Notes: generated by a model not told the origin, from the letters alone. A DNA stretch of 64,000 nt from Pseudomonadota bacterium (GCA_027487685.1 JAIYDC010000046.1:78419-142418), one strand, 5' to 3'. Positions 41,705 through 51,373 are shown, counted from the stretch's first letter. Made by a program: numbers and translations.

Positions 41705-42403
41705 CTACTCTCTGATGAAAATGAGACTGATGAGACAGTTCGCCTTAAGCCGATACCCCTTGCCCTTAAGGTACTGCACGGTTCTACTTTGCAGCGGCGC
41801 TTCGGGGTTAAACGTGTGATCTTCGATCACGAGGACCGTGGGAGAAAAGCGATTCCAATCGTTGGACTCGAGGACCTCAAAATCTAAGCCTTCGACGTCG
41901 ATGTTCATGAGATCGATCGGTGTGCCTTGAGGAACAGTCTCCGCCAGAAGGTCTCGGAGCGGCTGAACGGGGATCAGCTTCTTACTCGTGAGAGTCGCTT
42001 GGTTCGTCTTAAAAACCTCTTCGGAGAAACTGTTGAGGGTCGGATTTGAGAATTCGTAGTACGTGAGCTCGCCCATCGCTTGGGCCACACCCTTGTTGAT
42101 AAAAATATCCCGAGGCCTTTGGGTTTCAAACAGTTTCTTCGCGGCGGGGTTTGGCTCCACGATGAGCCCAGACCAGTCAAGCTTCTTGTAGAAATAGTAG
42201 GTCACCGAGAGCTCCTTCGGTCGGAAGGCCCCGATGTCGACGTAGAACCCAGACCTCTTAAAACCGAGGAGAACGGCCGCTGCGAAATCCTCACCGAATT
42301 CGCTGTAGATGTCTCGCTGATAGTGGGTCACCTTGTCTTTGTAAAACGTACGAAGGCCCTGGAAGACGGGTGGCGGTAAGACTTGCTTTAAGAATTCGAT
42401 CAT
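41705..42403 (-). CDS. FkbM-family methyltransferase
   Basis: The 232-residue protein is an SAM-dependent methyltransferase of the FkbM type: FYVDIGAFRPKELSVTYYFY, LIVEPNPAAKKLF, and the closing DLMNIDVEGLDFEVLESNDW block. FkbM enzymes methylate hydroxyls of sugars or lipids, often in surface polymers. The start at 42403 is set by AGGAAAG seven bases upstream; earlier in-frame ATGs have no ribosome site. It stands alone, convergent with DUF4105 and upstream of a ZIP gene on the same strand. Confidence 0.87.
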   Translation of the reverse strand: MIEFLKQVLPPPVFQGLRTFYKDKVTHYQRDIYSEFGEDFAAAVLLGFKRSGFYVDIGAFRPKELSVTYYFYKKLDWSGLIVEPNPAAKKLFETQRPRDIFINKGVAQAMGELTYYEFSNPTLNSFSEEVFKTNQATLTSKKLIPVQPLRDLLAETVPQGTPIDLMNIDVEGLDFEVLESNDWNRFSPTVLVIEDHTFNPEAPLQSRTVQYLKGKGYRLKANCLISLIFIRE

Positions 42404-42529
42404 CGGACTTTCCTGTGGAGGTAGACGTCCATCTAATTTTACGCTCCACTTAAGGGAAACACCAGAAGCGATGAATGCCATTGGCCGCCTAAACGACTCA
42501 ACGATCAAGAGCACCGTCTCCTCGCCTCT

Positions 42530-43288
42530 TCAGAGCTTCCCTAGAAAAAAGGTGAGTAAGAAACCCGCAAGGATCGCAAGGCCCGCGCGGGAGTTCACCG
42601 CTGAATACGCCTCCGGAATCATGGTATCTGCGACCATGGTGAGCATGCACCCCGCAGCGAGGGCCATGATCATCGAGATCACTTCTGGGGCGAAACTCTG
42701 GAAGTACGTGAACCCGGCCAGGGAGAAAAGCCCAGAAAGGATTGTGATAAGAAACCAGAGGCTAAAGATGAAAGTGAAACTGCGCCCATTCTTCTTCATC
42801 CCAACGGTGCTCGAGAGTGCCTCCGGAACGTTGGAGATGAGAATGGCCACGAGGGTAACCATGCTGATCCTATTCTGGGCGATCAGCCCTACGCCTAAGA
42901 CAATGGCCTCGGGAATGCCATCGACGAGTGCTCCGGCGGCCAGCGCCAACCCACTCCCCTCTTGCTCGGCTTCAGATTTTTGAATCTCCGACGAACGCTT
43001 CCGGTCCGAAGCCCCATGTTGCGAGAGTAAGTAATCGAGGAGGGTGTAGATCACGCCTCCGGCCATAAACCCTAAGCTCGTCGGTAGCATCCCCCCGTGT
43101 TCATAGGCCGCAGGCATGAGTTCAAAGCTGATCGAGGAGAGCAGCGCACCGGATCCAAACGCCATGATGATTGAAGGGATCCTCTTACCGAGGGGAACAT
43201 AATAGCCCAGCGCTGCCCCTAGGAGGAGTGAACCTCCTGCGAAGAATCCCCAGCAGAGTGCTTGTAACTCAGGACTTAAGCTATTCAT
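42530..43288 (-). CDS. ZIP-family divalent metal transporter
   Basis: The 252-residue membrane protein has eight hydrophobic segments. The fourth and fifth carry the metal-binding residues of ZIP transporters: LVDGIPEAIVLG and ISNVPEALSSTVGMKK. A charged loop rich in Ser, Glu and Gln separates the two halves at about 95-112. The family imports zinc, iron or other divalent metals. GGGG precedes the ATG. The metal cannot be told from sequence. Confidence 0.9.
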   Translation of the reverse strand: MNSLSPELQALCWGFFAGGSLLLGAALGYYVPLGKRIPSIIMAFGSGALLSSISFELMPAAYEHGGMLPTSLGFMAGGVIYTLLDYLLSQHGASDRKRSSEIQKSEAEQEGSGLALAAGALVDGIPEAIVLGVGLIAQNRISMVTLVAILISNVPEALSSTVGMKKNGRSFTFIFSLWFLITILSGLFSLAGFTYFQSFAPEVISMIMALAAGCMLTMVADTMIPEAYSAVNSRAGLAILAGFLLTFFLGKL

Positions 43289-43338
43289 CCCCAGATCCTA
43301 ACCTACTCAAAGGCCCTCGAATAGGCAGGACTCAGCGA

Positions 43339-44442
43339 CTAGAAAAGGTAGGAGTAGTTTAAACTTAGAACCAAGGTCTTCGATTTCGCAGGAGCTCGGA
43401 CCCCGTTGTCGAGGGTGCGAATCCCTTCGGCCGGTAAGGCGTATCCAGAAACCCCGAAGCTGTGACCTCTTTTGGAATTAAGGGAGAAGAAGCCGCCGTA
43501 GGAGCGGACGAATTCGGTCGAGGGAGGTTCCTGAATGAAATAGCGCTGGATGTAATCGCCCTGGTCATAGTATCCATTGCGCACCATTCTCACGCGGCCT
43601 CCGAAGGAGATGCCTCGCCAGGCCATTTCCATCGACCACTTGATTTCTTCTGCCTTTTTTTTATCTGCCTCCACGACACCCCCTTCAGGGATCTGCATGA
43701 AGGAGTACGAAACTTCGGTTCGGAAGCCATGGCCCAGTGAGCTTCCCGTTAGGTAGCTCACACCCAAACCGTATCTCCGGATGTCTTCTGAGAAACGACT
43801 CTTCTCGATGATTCGTTCTTTACTCTCAAAATCTAGACGCCGACTGACGGAACTCGATTCCTGCTTATCGTAGTTTCCAAAAACGCTGAAGTAGAATCCT
43901 TTCAGGACAACGAGCATCGCTCCAAGAGTGACTCCCGTGGTTCGAAATTCAACGTCACTGTTTCCCATGTACGAAGTTCCGTCTTCGGTCGAACTCGGGT
44001 ACTTCTGGTTAAAGGAAATGTTTGGGAAATAGGTCCGAACGCCCAAGCTTAGCCGCCGGGTGACCCAGGCACCGACGGCGACGGAGTTGTCGATGAAGGT
44101 CGTGTTACTCATCAACTTTTCATTAGTGCCCACCCGCTCGGTGAGCTTTTTCACTGCGTTGAATCCGAGGTAGAGCTCCGGAACATAGCGCCGGTGGCCG
44201 CCGGTGATCCGAAGTTCAGTGGAATTGAGTTGCACTTCCTCTTCGTACCGATCACTCTGCTGAGGATCAGGAGTCACAGTGGTATCGACCCCCTTAAAGG
44301 TATGGGCCATAGACAACTGCGCAAAGCCGCGCGTCGCCGCCGCCGAGGGATTGGTGCTTAAAATGTTTCGGTCAAATGAGCTCGTAACGTTTTGTGCAAA
44401 AACGGTAGTCGCGAGGAACATCCAAACCAGGGCGTAAACCAT
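43339..44442 (-). CDS. Outer-membrane beta-barrel protein
   Basis: The 367-residue product has a short signal peptide (LVWMFLATTVFA) and then a long stretch of alternating polar and hydrophobic residues with aromatic girdles, ending KTLVLSLNYSYLF, with a C-terminal Phe typical of Bam-sorted barrels. SFDRNILSTNPSAAATRG near the N-terminus recalls FadL/PorV-like barrels, in which NPAA motifs mark the plug. The ligand is unknown. No good ribosome site is seen before the ATG. Confidence 0.8.
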   Translation of the reverse strand: MVYALVWMFLATTVFAQNVTSSFDRNILSTNPSAAATRGFAQLSMAHTFKGVDTTVTPDPQQSDRYEEEVQLNSTELRITGGHRRYVPELYLGFNAVKKLTERVGTNEKLMSNTTFIDNSVAVGAWVTRRLSLGVRTYFPNISFNQKYPSSTEDGTSYMGNSDVEFRTTGVTLGAMLVVLKGFYFSVFGNYDKQESSSVSRRLDFESKERIIEKSRFSEDIRRYGLGVSYLTGSSLGHGFRTEVSYSFMQIPEGGVVEADKKKAEEIKWSMEMAWRGISFGGRVRMVRNGYYDQGDYIQRYFIQEPPSTEFVRSYGGFFSLNSKRGHSFGVSGYALPAEGIRTLDNGVRAPAKSKTLVLSLNYSYLF

Positions 44443-44677
44443 GGAGATAATTTAACACAGGTCGGAGGAAGGCCGTTAGAGCGAGAAAATCTTAACACAT
44501 TTGAAGGCCGGTGATGCCTAGGGTATCCGACAGCGAAGATCTACTTCTTTGGTTCACCGGGGGCACTCCATCACCAATACCCGCTTCATAATTTTGGCCG
44601 AAGTTTCAGGCCTGGGAAAATCCACCTCCCCTGAGTGATGGTACCTTGGAGCTGAGGCCAGAAGGGAGGACGGGACG

Positions 44678-45811
44678 ATGGAGAATCAAACGTCAGAGAG
44701 ACTCAGAAAGCTCAATGGAAAAATCATGCACCACTGGGAGGGCCGTGCCCTGGATGAGATCGACGCTTCAGTCCATCAAAAGTCCTTAGCACTTCGGAAT
44801 TCACTCCCCATTTTCCTAGATCATCTAGCGACCGCATTGTCGACGTCCAGGGACCGAAGTTCTGCCCGCAAAAAACGGGAGCAAGACGCGACGACGGAAG
44901 TCAGCAAAACTCACGGGAGAGAGCGCGCCGGGATGGCGAAGTACACTCTGGATCAATTGATTTTTGAATACCACATTCTCCGGGAGGTCATCTTTGATGT
45001 CCTGGAGACGGAATCACCTCTCTCGGCCGTTGAACGGGAGGTCATCATCTGCTCCATCGAGCAATCCGTGAACGACGCTGCGACACAGTTTAGTGAGACG
45101 CTGCGAGAGATCCAAGACCGCTTCATGTTCACTCTCGCCCATGACCTGCGGACTCCGCTGACTTCCGCAAAACTCAAGTCCCAGCTCTTCCTGAGAAAAC
45201 CCAAGGACCTGGAGTCTGCGAGCGAGGTGATTAAGGGGGTCGTGGATGCCATGGACCGGATCGATCTCATGATCACGGACCTCCTCGATGCGGCAAGGAT
45301 CGGAGCGGGGGAGAGACCCTCACTCCACAAAGTCGACTGCGACCTCGAAGTGATCTTGGGTCAACTGACGGCCGAGCTGAACCTCATCTACGGCGATCGG
45401 ATTCACCATGAGGCCCGAGGTCCGATTCACGGAAACTGGGACGCGGAGGGCCTTCGCCGGGTGTTTGAGAATCTCGTGACCAATGCGGCGAGGTTCTCCC
45501 TTGCTGGATCTCCAATCACTCTTGGCACGAAGCTCGGAAAGTCACAGGTGGTGATAAGTGTCCACAATCTCGGGAATCCCATTCCTGTAGCAGAGATAGA
45601 GGTGCTCTTTGAGCAATTCAAGCGCTCACAAGGCGCTCAAGGAAAACAGGGCTGGGGCCTGGGTCTCGTGATCGTTAAGGGAATTACTGAAGCCCACGGG
45701 GGGACCGTCAGCGTCGAGAGCTCGGCCGAAGCCGGGACTATTTTTACCATCACTCTTCCATGGGAGGAGCCTCCGATTGGGGAGGTCAGGGAATCTCAGA
45801 TATCTCTTTAA
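44678..45811 (+). CDS. Cytoplasmic sensor histidine kinase with RsbRD-like N-terminus
   Basis: The 377-residue protein has no membrane segment. The first 140 residues are helical and resemble the RsbRD-type sensor region. The HisKA phosphoacceptor is His155 in TLAHDLRTPLTS; the ATPase region has the N box (FENLVTNAARF), G1/F-box regions (GWGLGLVIVKGITEAHGG) and the closing G2 (AGTIFTITLP). It is intact. No response regulator lies beside it, so it is an orphan. GGGAGGACGGGACG precedes the ATG. Its stop is one base from the stop of the convergent GH5-like gene. Confidence 0.88.
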   Translation: MENQTSERLRKLNGKIMHHWEGRALDEIDASVHQKSLALRNSLPIFLDHLATALSTSRDRSSARKKREQDATTEVSKTHGRERAGMAKYTLDQLIFEYHILREVIFDVLETESPLSAVEREVIICSIEQSVNDAATQFSETLREIQDRFMFTLAHDLRTPLTSAKLKSQLFLRKPKDLESASEVIKGVVDAMDRIDLMITDLLDAARIGAGERPSLHKVDCDLEVILGQLTAELNLIYGDRIHHEARGPIHGNWDAEGLRRVFENLVTNAARFSLAGSPITLGTKLGKSQVVISVHNLGNPIPVAEIEVLFEQFKRSQGAQGKQGWGLGLVIVKGITEAHGGTVSVESSAEAGTIFTITLPWEEPPIGEVRESQISL

Positions 45812-45812
45812 C

Positions 45813-47681
45813 CTAGAGACCAGAGCGTCGTTCCCGAAGTCCATTGTGAATGAAGTGACTTATCGCTCCGTGGAAGTTCCCAGCTCCGAAAGCGCTCGCG
45901 ATGTCAGGGTAGCGGGCCAGGTAAGTCCTTGCAGAGAAGGAAGCAGAGCCTTGACGTCCCTCCCTTAGCCCATGGTTAAGCCAGTGCTCGGTGGCAGCGG
46001 TGATGTTGTTCGGTCCGAAGGCGTTCTGTAAGTCCTGGTTGTGGTCAAGGTACCAGCGAGCATCAAACACCTCGGGCCTTAGTTCGAGTGCTCCCGCGCG
46101 TCCTTCGTAGATCCCATGGTTCAAGTAATGCTCGATCGCGGCCACATAATTCTCCGCTCCGAGAGCATGGGCAACGTCTTGGTAAAAAGAAAGGTAGGTC
46201 GATGCGGAGAAAGTGAAATTGCCTTGTCGTCCTTCAGCGATCCCATGAGTTAACCAGTGGTTTGAAGCCTCTTCAATGTTCTGATCTCCAAGCGCCGCAG
46301 CGAGATCAGGGTACTTCGCAAGGTACCACCTCGGATCAAACACGGCCGCGCTCAAGAATTTGGTGGATCGGGGACAAATAGTGGACCAGTTTTTCGGCGC
46401 CATCGCACCGTTGAGCGCTCCGTTTTGTTCAGTCAGCATCCAGAAAAACTCGGATTGAGAGGGAGCTTCCCAGGTCCAGAACGCCCAGCCTTTGAATCCA
46501 TACTCACAGCTGCGTTTAAGGAAATCAGTTAAGCCATTCGCCGCCTGCTGCGGGTTCGGGTAATTCGCCCGGTGGGCCCCGTATTCCCCCATTAAAATGG
46601 GCTTTTGCATGTTCTTTCCTCTGGGAATTTCGGATCTTCGCATGAGCTCATCGATGCGGACACTCGATCCCTCTGGGTAGAGGTGCATGTCGATGTAATC
46701 AGCTTTGGTTTGGAAAGCGATGGTTTCCGGTCGGAGTGGAAAATGAAAGTGCTTCCCGGGGGTGAGCGCTTTTGCGACGGGACCTTCTTCAATGGAAAGC
46801 CCAGCAGCAATCGCAGGAAAAACGCTCACACCGACGAGGAGACCTGGGTGGACTCTTTTAATGGCGTCGACCATCTGATTAACGAAATGCACCGTCGCAA
46901 CGTCGAGCAGGCGACGCCGCTGATTCATGTCGCCGAGATTAAACTCGTTCCCCTGGGCGTTGACAAAAGTTCCTGAGTTTAAACTGAACGGAGGTGCCGC
47001 CAGGTCGACGAACATTTCATTGTTAATGTCGATGGCAAAGATCGAACTCAGTAAGGAAGGTGACTGGGCCTTGATCGCCCCCAGCAAGTCCTGCCAGAAC
47101 CGAGCGTTGTCAGAGATCCGACTCTGAAGGAGGAGTTTCCCGTTGTAGCTACTTTGGGCACTATCGACGTTGGCCAATTCGGGGACGTGCCGAGAAATGT
47201 AATTACTCGGGATCCCTTCGCCGGTCAGCATGACCAGCAGATTTTTTGAGCGTGCCCGGGCGATGAAATCAACGAGGTTAGCGAGATACGCACTATCGAT
47301 CCCTGGGCCAGTGCCACCCCGTCCGAATCCAGCGCCCGAGAAAATCGACGCGACGAAGACGCGAACGAAATTGTATCCCGAAGAGCTGATGTACTCGAGG
47401 TGGGCCTCGACGTGTGGCGCCGAATAGAACCCAGGATCAAAGGTCACGTGGTAGAGGTTCTTCGGCTGCGCGGGGTCCGGCGGATGAAGAGTGTTAAAGT
47501 TCACTCCTCGTGGGATGAACTCGGTCTGCGTGAGTTTGTCATAGAAGGTCGAATGTCCGTAGATCGATTTCACTGCGATCCGAGGCATGGCCGGATCTTG
47601 CGGCATGAAGTTCACAAACACCATCAAGATCGCTGCGACCAAAAAAAGTAAAATGAAACGACTAAAATTCTTCATACTCAT
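45813..47681 (-). CDS. GH5-like exported glycoside hydrolase with four C-terminal EGR repeats
   Basis: The 622-residue product has an N-terminal membrane or signal segment (FILLFLVAAILMVFVNF). Residues about 40-430 fit a GH5/cellulase-type barrel: RGVNFNTLHP, the acid/base Glu222 in DINNE, and the nucleophile Glu366 in LMGEYGAH. The last 165 residues contain four units of about 46 residues, each with YLAxYPDxxxALG and HWLTHGxxEGR, resembling repeats found in calcium-dependent adhesins and secreted enzymes. The start at 47681 has AGGA upstream. A surface-bound enzyme acting on beta-glycans is inferred. Confidence 0.86.
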   Translation of the reverse strand: MSMKNFSRFILLFLVAAILMVFVNFMPQDPAMPRIAVKSIYGHSTFYDKLTQTEFIPRGVNFNTLHPPDPAQPKNLYHVTFDPGFYSAPHVEAHLEYISSSGYNFVRVFVASIFSGAGFGRGGTGPGIDSAYLANLVDFIARARSKNLLVMLTGEGIPSNYISRHVPELANVDSAQSSYNGKLLLQSRISDNARFWQDLLGAIKAQSPSLLSSIFAIDINNEMFVDLAAPPFSLNSGTFVNAQGNEFNLGDMNQRRRLLDVATVHFVNQMVDAIKRVHPGLLVGVSVFPAIAAGLSIEEGPVAKALTPGKHFHFPLRPETIAFQTKADYIDMHLYPEGSSVRIDELMRRSEIPRGKNMQKPILMGEYGAHRANYPNPQQAANGLTDFLKRSCEYGFKGWAFWTWEAPSQSEFFWMLTEQNGALNGAMAPKNWSTICPRSTKFLSAAVFDPRWYLAKYPDLAAALGDQNIEEASNHWLTHGIAEGRQGNFTFSASTYLSFYQDVAHALGAENYVAAIEHYLNHGIYEGRAGALELRPEVFDARWYLDHNQDLQNAFGPNNITAATEHWLNHGLREGRQGSASFSARTYLARYPDIASAFGAGNFHGAISHFIHNGLRERRSGL

Positions 47682-47779
47682 CTGCATCCTAAGTGAATGT
47701 GAATCATCAATACTTACGGCGAAAGTTACTCTCGGTGCCAATCACTCAGCGATCCGGGGCCAAAGCGTCGGTGCCACTC

Positions 47780-48667
47780 TTACTGCGGAGTGGTCTGAAC
47801 AGGTCCGGCGTCCCTTGGACGTGAAGGTGTATCTTCCACATCCTTTCCGAGGGCCCGGTCTGCATCGATCGTAGTGCGAGATTGACCGATTTTCCGGTGA
47901 ATGCATGTGAGAGTGAGCTCCAGACGGTGGCACAACTGGATGAAGCCATCTTCCACCGGGGAGCACATGGACCGCTTGAACGCGGATGTGTCATTGTACG
48001 CGTTCGCAAGGTCCTCTGAACTTAGCCCTGTGCTGTTCTCGCAGATCGCATGGAAGCGTGTCGCCCGAGCGTTCGCCTCGGCGATCTCCGCCGGGCTTAG
48101 CTCTCTTCGGAACAGACTTGCCACTTGGCCTCCAGCTCCGATCACGAGCCTCGCCGAGAAAACACCGACGAGCAGCGCCAAGCCTCCGAGGAACATCACG
48201 GCGTCCCCGGCCCCAGCGTAAGCCTCCGGCACGAGGAGGCTAAAGAAAGAGGAACTCAGTTTAGGATTAAGTGCATCGATGACTCGTAACTGCTCATCGA
48301 AAGGCAGCTCCGGAGGAATCACCCTCTTCTTTCCATTCCACGTCACGAGCAAGGTGTTTCCCCGGCTACGACTGATCTTTATTTCATTCTGAAGTCCCAT
48401 CGCGATGGATGCCGGCCCTACAGAAAAAACAGGGAGCTTCTCGTTCAAGAGTTCCTTAGACCGGAGGAAGATCTCGAGCTTTGCCCCAATCTCCGGCGAG
48501 TGCTTTTGGATGTCTCCCAGAACGTCAACGAATCTCCTCGTCTTTGAGAAATCAACGACGGTCGGGCCCACGTAACTTTCAAGTGAGAACTCCTTCGCGG
48601 ACACTGATGGGCCGACGAAAAAGATGAAACTCAAAACTACCGAGAATACCTTCCTAAGAATAAACAT
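47780..48667 (-). CDS. Exported hypothetical protein, tandem paralog 1
   Basis: The 295-residue product has a signal peptide (FSVVLSFIFFVGPSVSA) and a second hydrophobic stretch near 155-190. It is a diverged copy of the 293-residue gene just upstream: both share SRxLLNEKLP, a KKLLVSWxxKK-like strand, DLPFxxQLxxIxxL, an Ala-rich hydrophobic stretch, and then cysteines in AICEN, SMCSP, QLCHR and LTCIH. The family is unknown. The start at 48667 with TGGAGA before it is preferred over the longer frame. The C-terminal tail is charged. Confidence 0.8.
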   Translation of the reverse strand: MFILRKVFSVVLSFIFFVGPSVSAKEFSLESYVGPTVVDFSKTRRFVDVLGDIQKHSPEIGAKLEIFLRSKELLNEKLPVFSVGPASIAMGLQNEIKISRSRGNTLLVTWNGKKRVIPPELPFDEQLRVIDALNPKLSSSFFSLLVPEAYAGAGDAVMFLGGLALLVGVFSARLVIGAGGQVASLFRRELSPAEIAEANARATRFHAICENSTGLSSEDLANAYNDTSAFKRSMCSPVEDGFIQLCHRLELTLTCIHRKIGQSRTTIDADRALGKDVEDTPSRPRDAGPVQTTPQ

Positions 48668-48791
48668 CCGAGTCTCCAGGCTAACCTTTCGCACTGATGT
48701 ACGTATCGGCGGCTTGAGTATAAACTTAGCCTGTCTCACGTCCCCCGGTGGAAATATTTTCCGTACATTTTAAGGGAACCTCTTATCCTTT

Positions 48792-48835
48792 GGAGAAATG
48801 GCGTCGGTAGACGCCAAGTCCCAGAAGGCTTGGGA
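48792..48835 (+). other. tRNA-Leu-like fragment with two hairpins
   Basis: The stretch has GGCGTC-GGTA-GACGCC (48800-48815), a D-arm-like unit containing GGTAGACGC as in tRNA-Leu, and then CCAAG...CTTGG (48814-48833) around CCAGAA. The anticodon-like loop does not have the right length and no T-arm follows. It lies between the two exported paralogs and is either a decayed tRNA or a chance hairpin. Confidence 0.35.
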
Positions 48836-48851
48836 GGTCAAGCTTGCTCAA

Positions 48852-49733
48852 TCACTGCGGGGAAGCCGGACGAGAAATCGAGTACCTATTTCGACCCGTG
48901 TTAAATTGAATTTCCTTGCCGGATGAACGATCGCTATCGTTCACCCCTCGTTGATGAGACCGGGCCCTCACTTGCAGGCAAGAAAGCAAGCGGTCGAGAC
49001 GCCCGCACTGCTCCCGAAAGACTGGATCAGAGCAGCGGGACTCCTTTAGTTCTGCCAGCCGATTGTACGCCTCAACAATCTGCTCGGCGCCGAGTGTCGA
49101 TCGATTATTACAAGCACTTTCCAAGGCAGAGAGCCGACCATTAATCTCCTCGATCTCCGAAGAATTCAGGCCCTGACGGACATCGTTCACAACCGCTTCT
49201 CCGGCCTGCACTGCCATTCCGAGAATCCAAAGTGCACCGAGGGCCGTGACGACGGCGAGGAAGAGGATCACAGAGGGTTCTGCGTGAGCGGTCGGAATCA
49301 AAAGATCCATGAACGACAACTGCCCTTGAGGCACGAGGGATTCGATGGCTTTTAACTGATCAACGAAGGGCAAGTCTGAAGAAATCTCGACCTTCTTCTC
49401 GCCCCAGCTCACGAGAAGCTTTTTTTCGCCTTGGGCCAAGACCCTGACCTTTCCCGCGCCGGGGATAGAGACTGCGCCGGCCGTCACGAGAAGCTGAGGA
49501 AGCTTCTCGTTCAAAAGATTCTTGGCACGGTAAAATTTTTCGAGTTCTAACCCTGCCTCCGGTGATTTCTTTTTTGCGGCTGCGACGACATCGCTAAATT
49601 TCTCATACGAGCGCAACTTCCGCACAAGGGACTCCGTTAGATCTTGAGCCGAAGCCTCTTGGGCGTAGGTTTGAGGAGTGGACACAACGGCTAAACTAAG
49701 GATCATCGAGAGAACTTGTCTAAGGAAAAACAT
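48852..49733 (-). CDS. Exported hypothetical protein, tandem paralog 2
   Basis: The 293-residue product has a signal peptide (LSMILSLAVVSTPQTYA), a beta-rich part to residue 150, one hydrophobic segment (VILFLAVVTALGALWILGMAV) and a helical cysteine-containing C-terminus. It matches paralog 1 in order and in the four-cysteine pattern (SACNN, SRCSD, EQCGR, LSCLQ). AAGG lies seven bases before the ATG. I do not recognise the family; tandem duplication argues for a role needing two related subunits or a dose effect. Confidence 0.8.
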   Translation of the reverse strand: MFFLRQVLSMILSLAVVSTPQTYAQEASAQDLTESLVRKLRSYEKFSDVVAAAKKKSPEAGLELEKFYRAKNLLNEKLPQLLVTAGAVSIPGAGKVRVLAQGEKKLLVSWGEKKVEISSDLPFVDQLKAIESLVPQGQLSFMDLLIPTAHAEPSVILFLAVVTALGALWILGMAVQAGEAVVNDVRQGLNSSEIEEINGRLSALESACNNRSTLGAEQIVEAYNRLAELKESRCSDPVFREQCGRLDRLLSCLQVRARSHQRGVNDSDRSSGKEIQFNTGRNRYSISRPASPQ

Positions 49734-49847
49734 AGAACAACCTTGGCTTAGGAAACATCATTTTTCCGGTATCGGAAGATCGACAGAAGACTTAATCCTA
49801 ACCGATTTGGTTACCTACTCAGGCTTAGACAAGACTCGATGACTGCC

Positions 49848-51302
49848 TTAGTTGAGTCCTCTCCTCTGCGGGAATATCACTCGAAACCCTGGCTCCAGGA
49901 TTTGGCCTCGGGGATTCTTTGAGATTTCATCCTTGAAGACGGACTCTCTGAGGTGATCCAGGGACCGGAGCTCTCGAACAACTCCCTCCTGGGTGGAGAA
50001 AGCCATTACTCGCTCCTGCAGGTAGGTCAACGCCCTCTCCCTGTGGGCCCTGCCATCTCGATTCATAAGCCTTTCCGCAAGGAGCTTCGCTGCTGCCGTG
50101 GGCGCATTCTTTAGGTTCGTGATAAGTCCGCGTACCAGGGTTCCGGATTCTGGAACAAATCTCAAGAGATCGCACCGCGAGGCCGAGAAGAGTGGGTTCT
50201 GGAAATCGATGCTCAGCACATCGAGTGCGAACTCCTCGTCAATGATCCCATCCCGGATGAGAGCAAGGACCTGCTGATGATTGACCTCCCCTCTCACCGG
50301 CGCAAGGAACGCATGGTCCCCATCGACTTCATCCGTTTCAGGAAATCGGAAGTTGAGCCGCCTCAGTGCGGACAGGTAGAGATCCTTTCGGAGCGCGAAT
50401 CTCGTCTCCCCAACGAGAAGAGGATCGGCGATGACAGCAGTAGGAACTTCGATGAAACTCCGCGGATGCGTGAGGGGCTTCAGGTCGGAGACCAGGTTGA
50501 TCTCAGTGGTGCAGAAGAGAGGTCGCAGCTTTTCCTGGAGACTCCTTCCTCGAGGCAAGTTCTTTTTCGCTACGAGACTCATCCCAGCTTTCACAGTCAC
50601 GGCGAATTCCCCGGCGTCGATGAACTCATGCAAGTAGGAAGCGAGCTCCAGATCCGGTTGATGACTCCCAAACGAGAGTCTCCTCTCTTTGGTCCACCAG
50701 TCATTGTGCGGGGCCGCGAGCTCTTTCATGATGGGTCCACCAGAGTTATGGCAGGCCGAGCAGCGCATTTTAGTTCCAACCTGAGGCGCTCGGCCCAGCT
50801 TAAGAAGCCTGTTGTCCTCGAGCGCATCCAGAGAGTCACCTCGGTAAAACCACTTCGGCCCGGCCTGGGTGCCGATGAGCTCGTAGAAGTTGTAGAACTT
50901 CTTCTGAAAGTCATACGCAATCACCTCGATCAGGAGCTTCCCAGGGGCACTCTTCTGAGCAAGTGCTACGGCCGCGTTTGGATCGAGGTGCGTGAAGTGC
51001 CCAAAGTAAAGGTGTTCCGGGAGCACCGATTGACCTCGCAAAACTCGAGACTCGCCTTTGACTGATTCGAAGATGCTAAAGCTACCGAGCTCCGGATTGT
51101 GTCGCCCACGGTTGGCAACCATCGCGGGGAGCGACCGGAGGCCATCTTCGCTTAAAATCCGTTTCAGCTCCCGTACATCGTGAGGGCACTCTGAACTTCC
51201 AGACAACAGGATGGCCAGAAGATCGCGGCGTCCCTCCGGGGCTAGGCATGCCTTGAGATCTAGCGAGAGAGAAAGGAAGACCAGGAGAAGCATCGATTTC
51301 AT
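49848..51302 (-). CDS. Exported protein with single CxxCH heme-c motif
   Basis: The 484-residue product has a signal peptide (KSMLLLVFLSLSLDLKA) and a single covalent-heme motif, CSACH, in MRCSACHNSGGPIMKEL. A GPxxxE element follows it as in some cytochrome c domains. Most of the rest is helical and not recognised. The start at 51302 is set by GAGGTGG upstream. It could be a multidomain c-type cytochrome, or a metal-binding protein with a chance CxxCH. It is divergent from the LysR gene with a 96-bp AT-rich gap. Confidence 0.78.
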   Translation of the reverse strand: MKSMLLLVFLSLSLDLKACLAPEGRRDLLAILLSGSSECPHDVRELKRILSEDGLRSLPAMVANRGRHNPELGSFSIFESVKGESRVLRGQSVLPEHLYFGHFTHLDPNAAVALAQKSAPGKLLIEVIAYDFQKKFYNFYELIGTQAGPKWFYRGDSLDALEDNRLLKLGRAPQVGTKMRCSACHNSGGPIMKELAAPHNDWWTKERRLSFGSHQPDLELASYLHEFIDAGEFAVTVKAGMSLVAKKNLPRGRSLQEKLRPLFCTTEINLVSDLKPLTHPRSFIEVPTAVIADPLLVGETRFALRKDLYLSALRRLNFRFPETDEVDGDHAFLAPVRGEVNHQQVLALIRDGIIDEEFALDVLSIDFQNPLFSASRCDLLRFVPESGTLVRGLITNLKNAPTAAAKLLAERLMNRDGRAHRERALTYLQERVMAFSTQEGVVRELRSLDHLRESVFKDEISKNPRGQILEPGFRVIFPQRRGLN

Positions 51303-51373
51303 AAACCACCTCATCGTTTGGGTCCGGGGAGGTATAAGCAATAACCGTTTTCAAGTAAAATCGATTGTTTTTA

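Noticed and set aside
49927..50175. Various frames inside the CxxCH gene and its opposite strand
   Set aside because: They are shadows in a region where the main frame has a signal peptide, ribosome site and consistent codon use.
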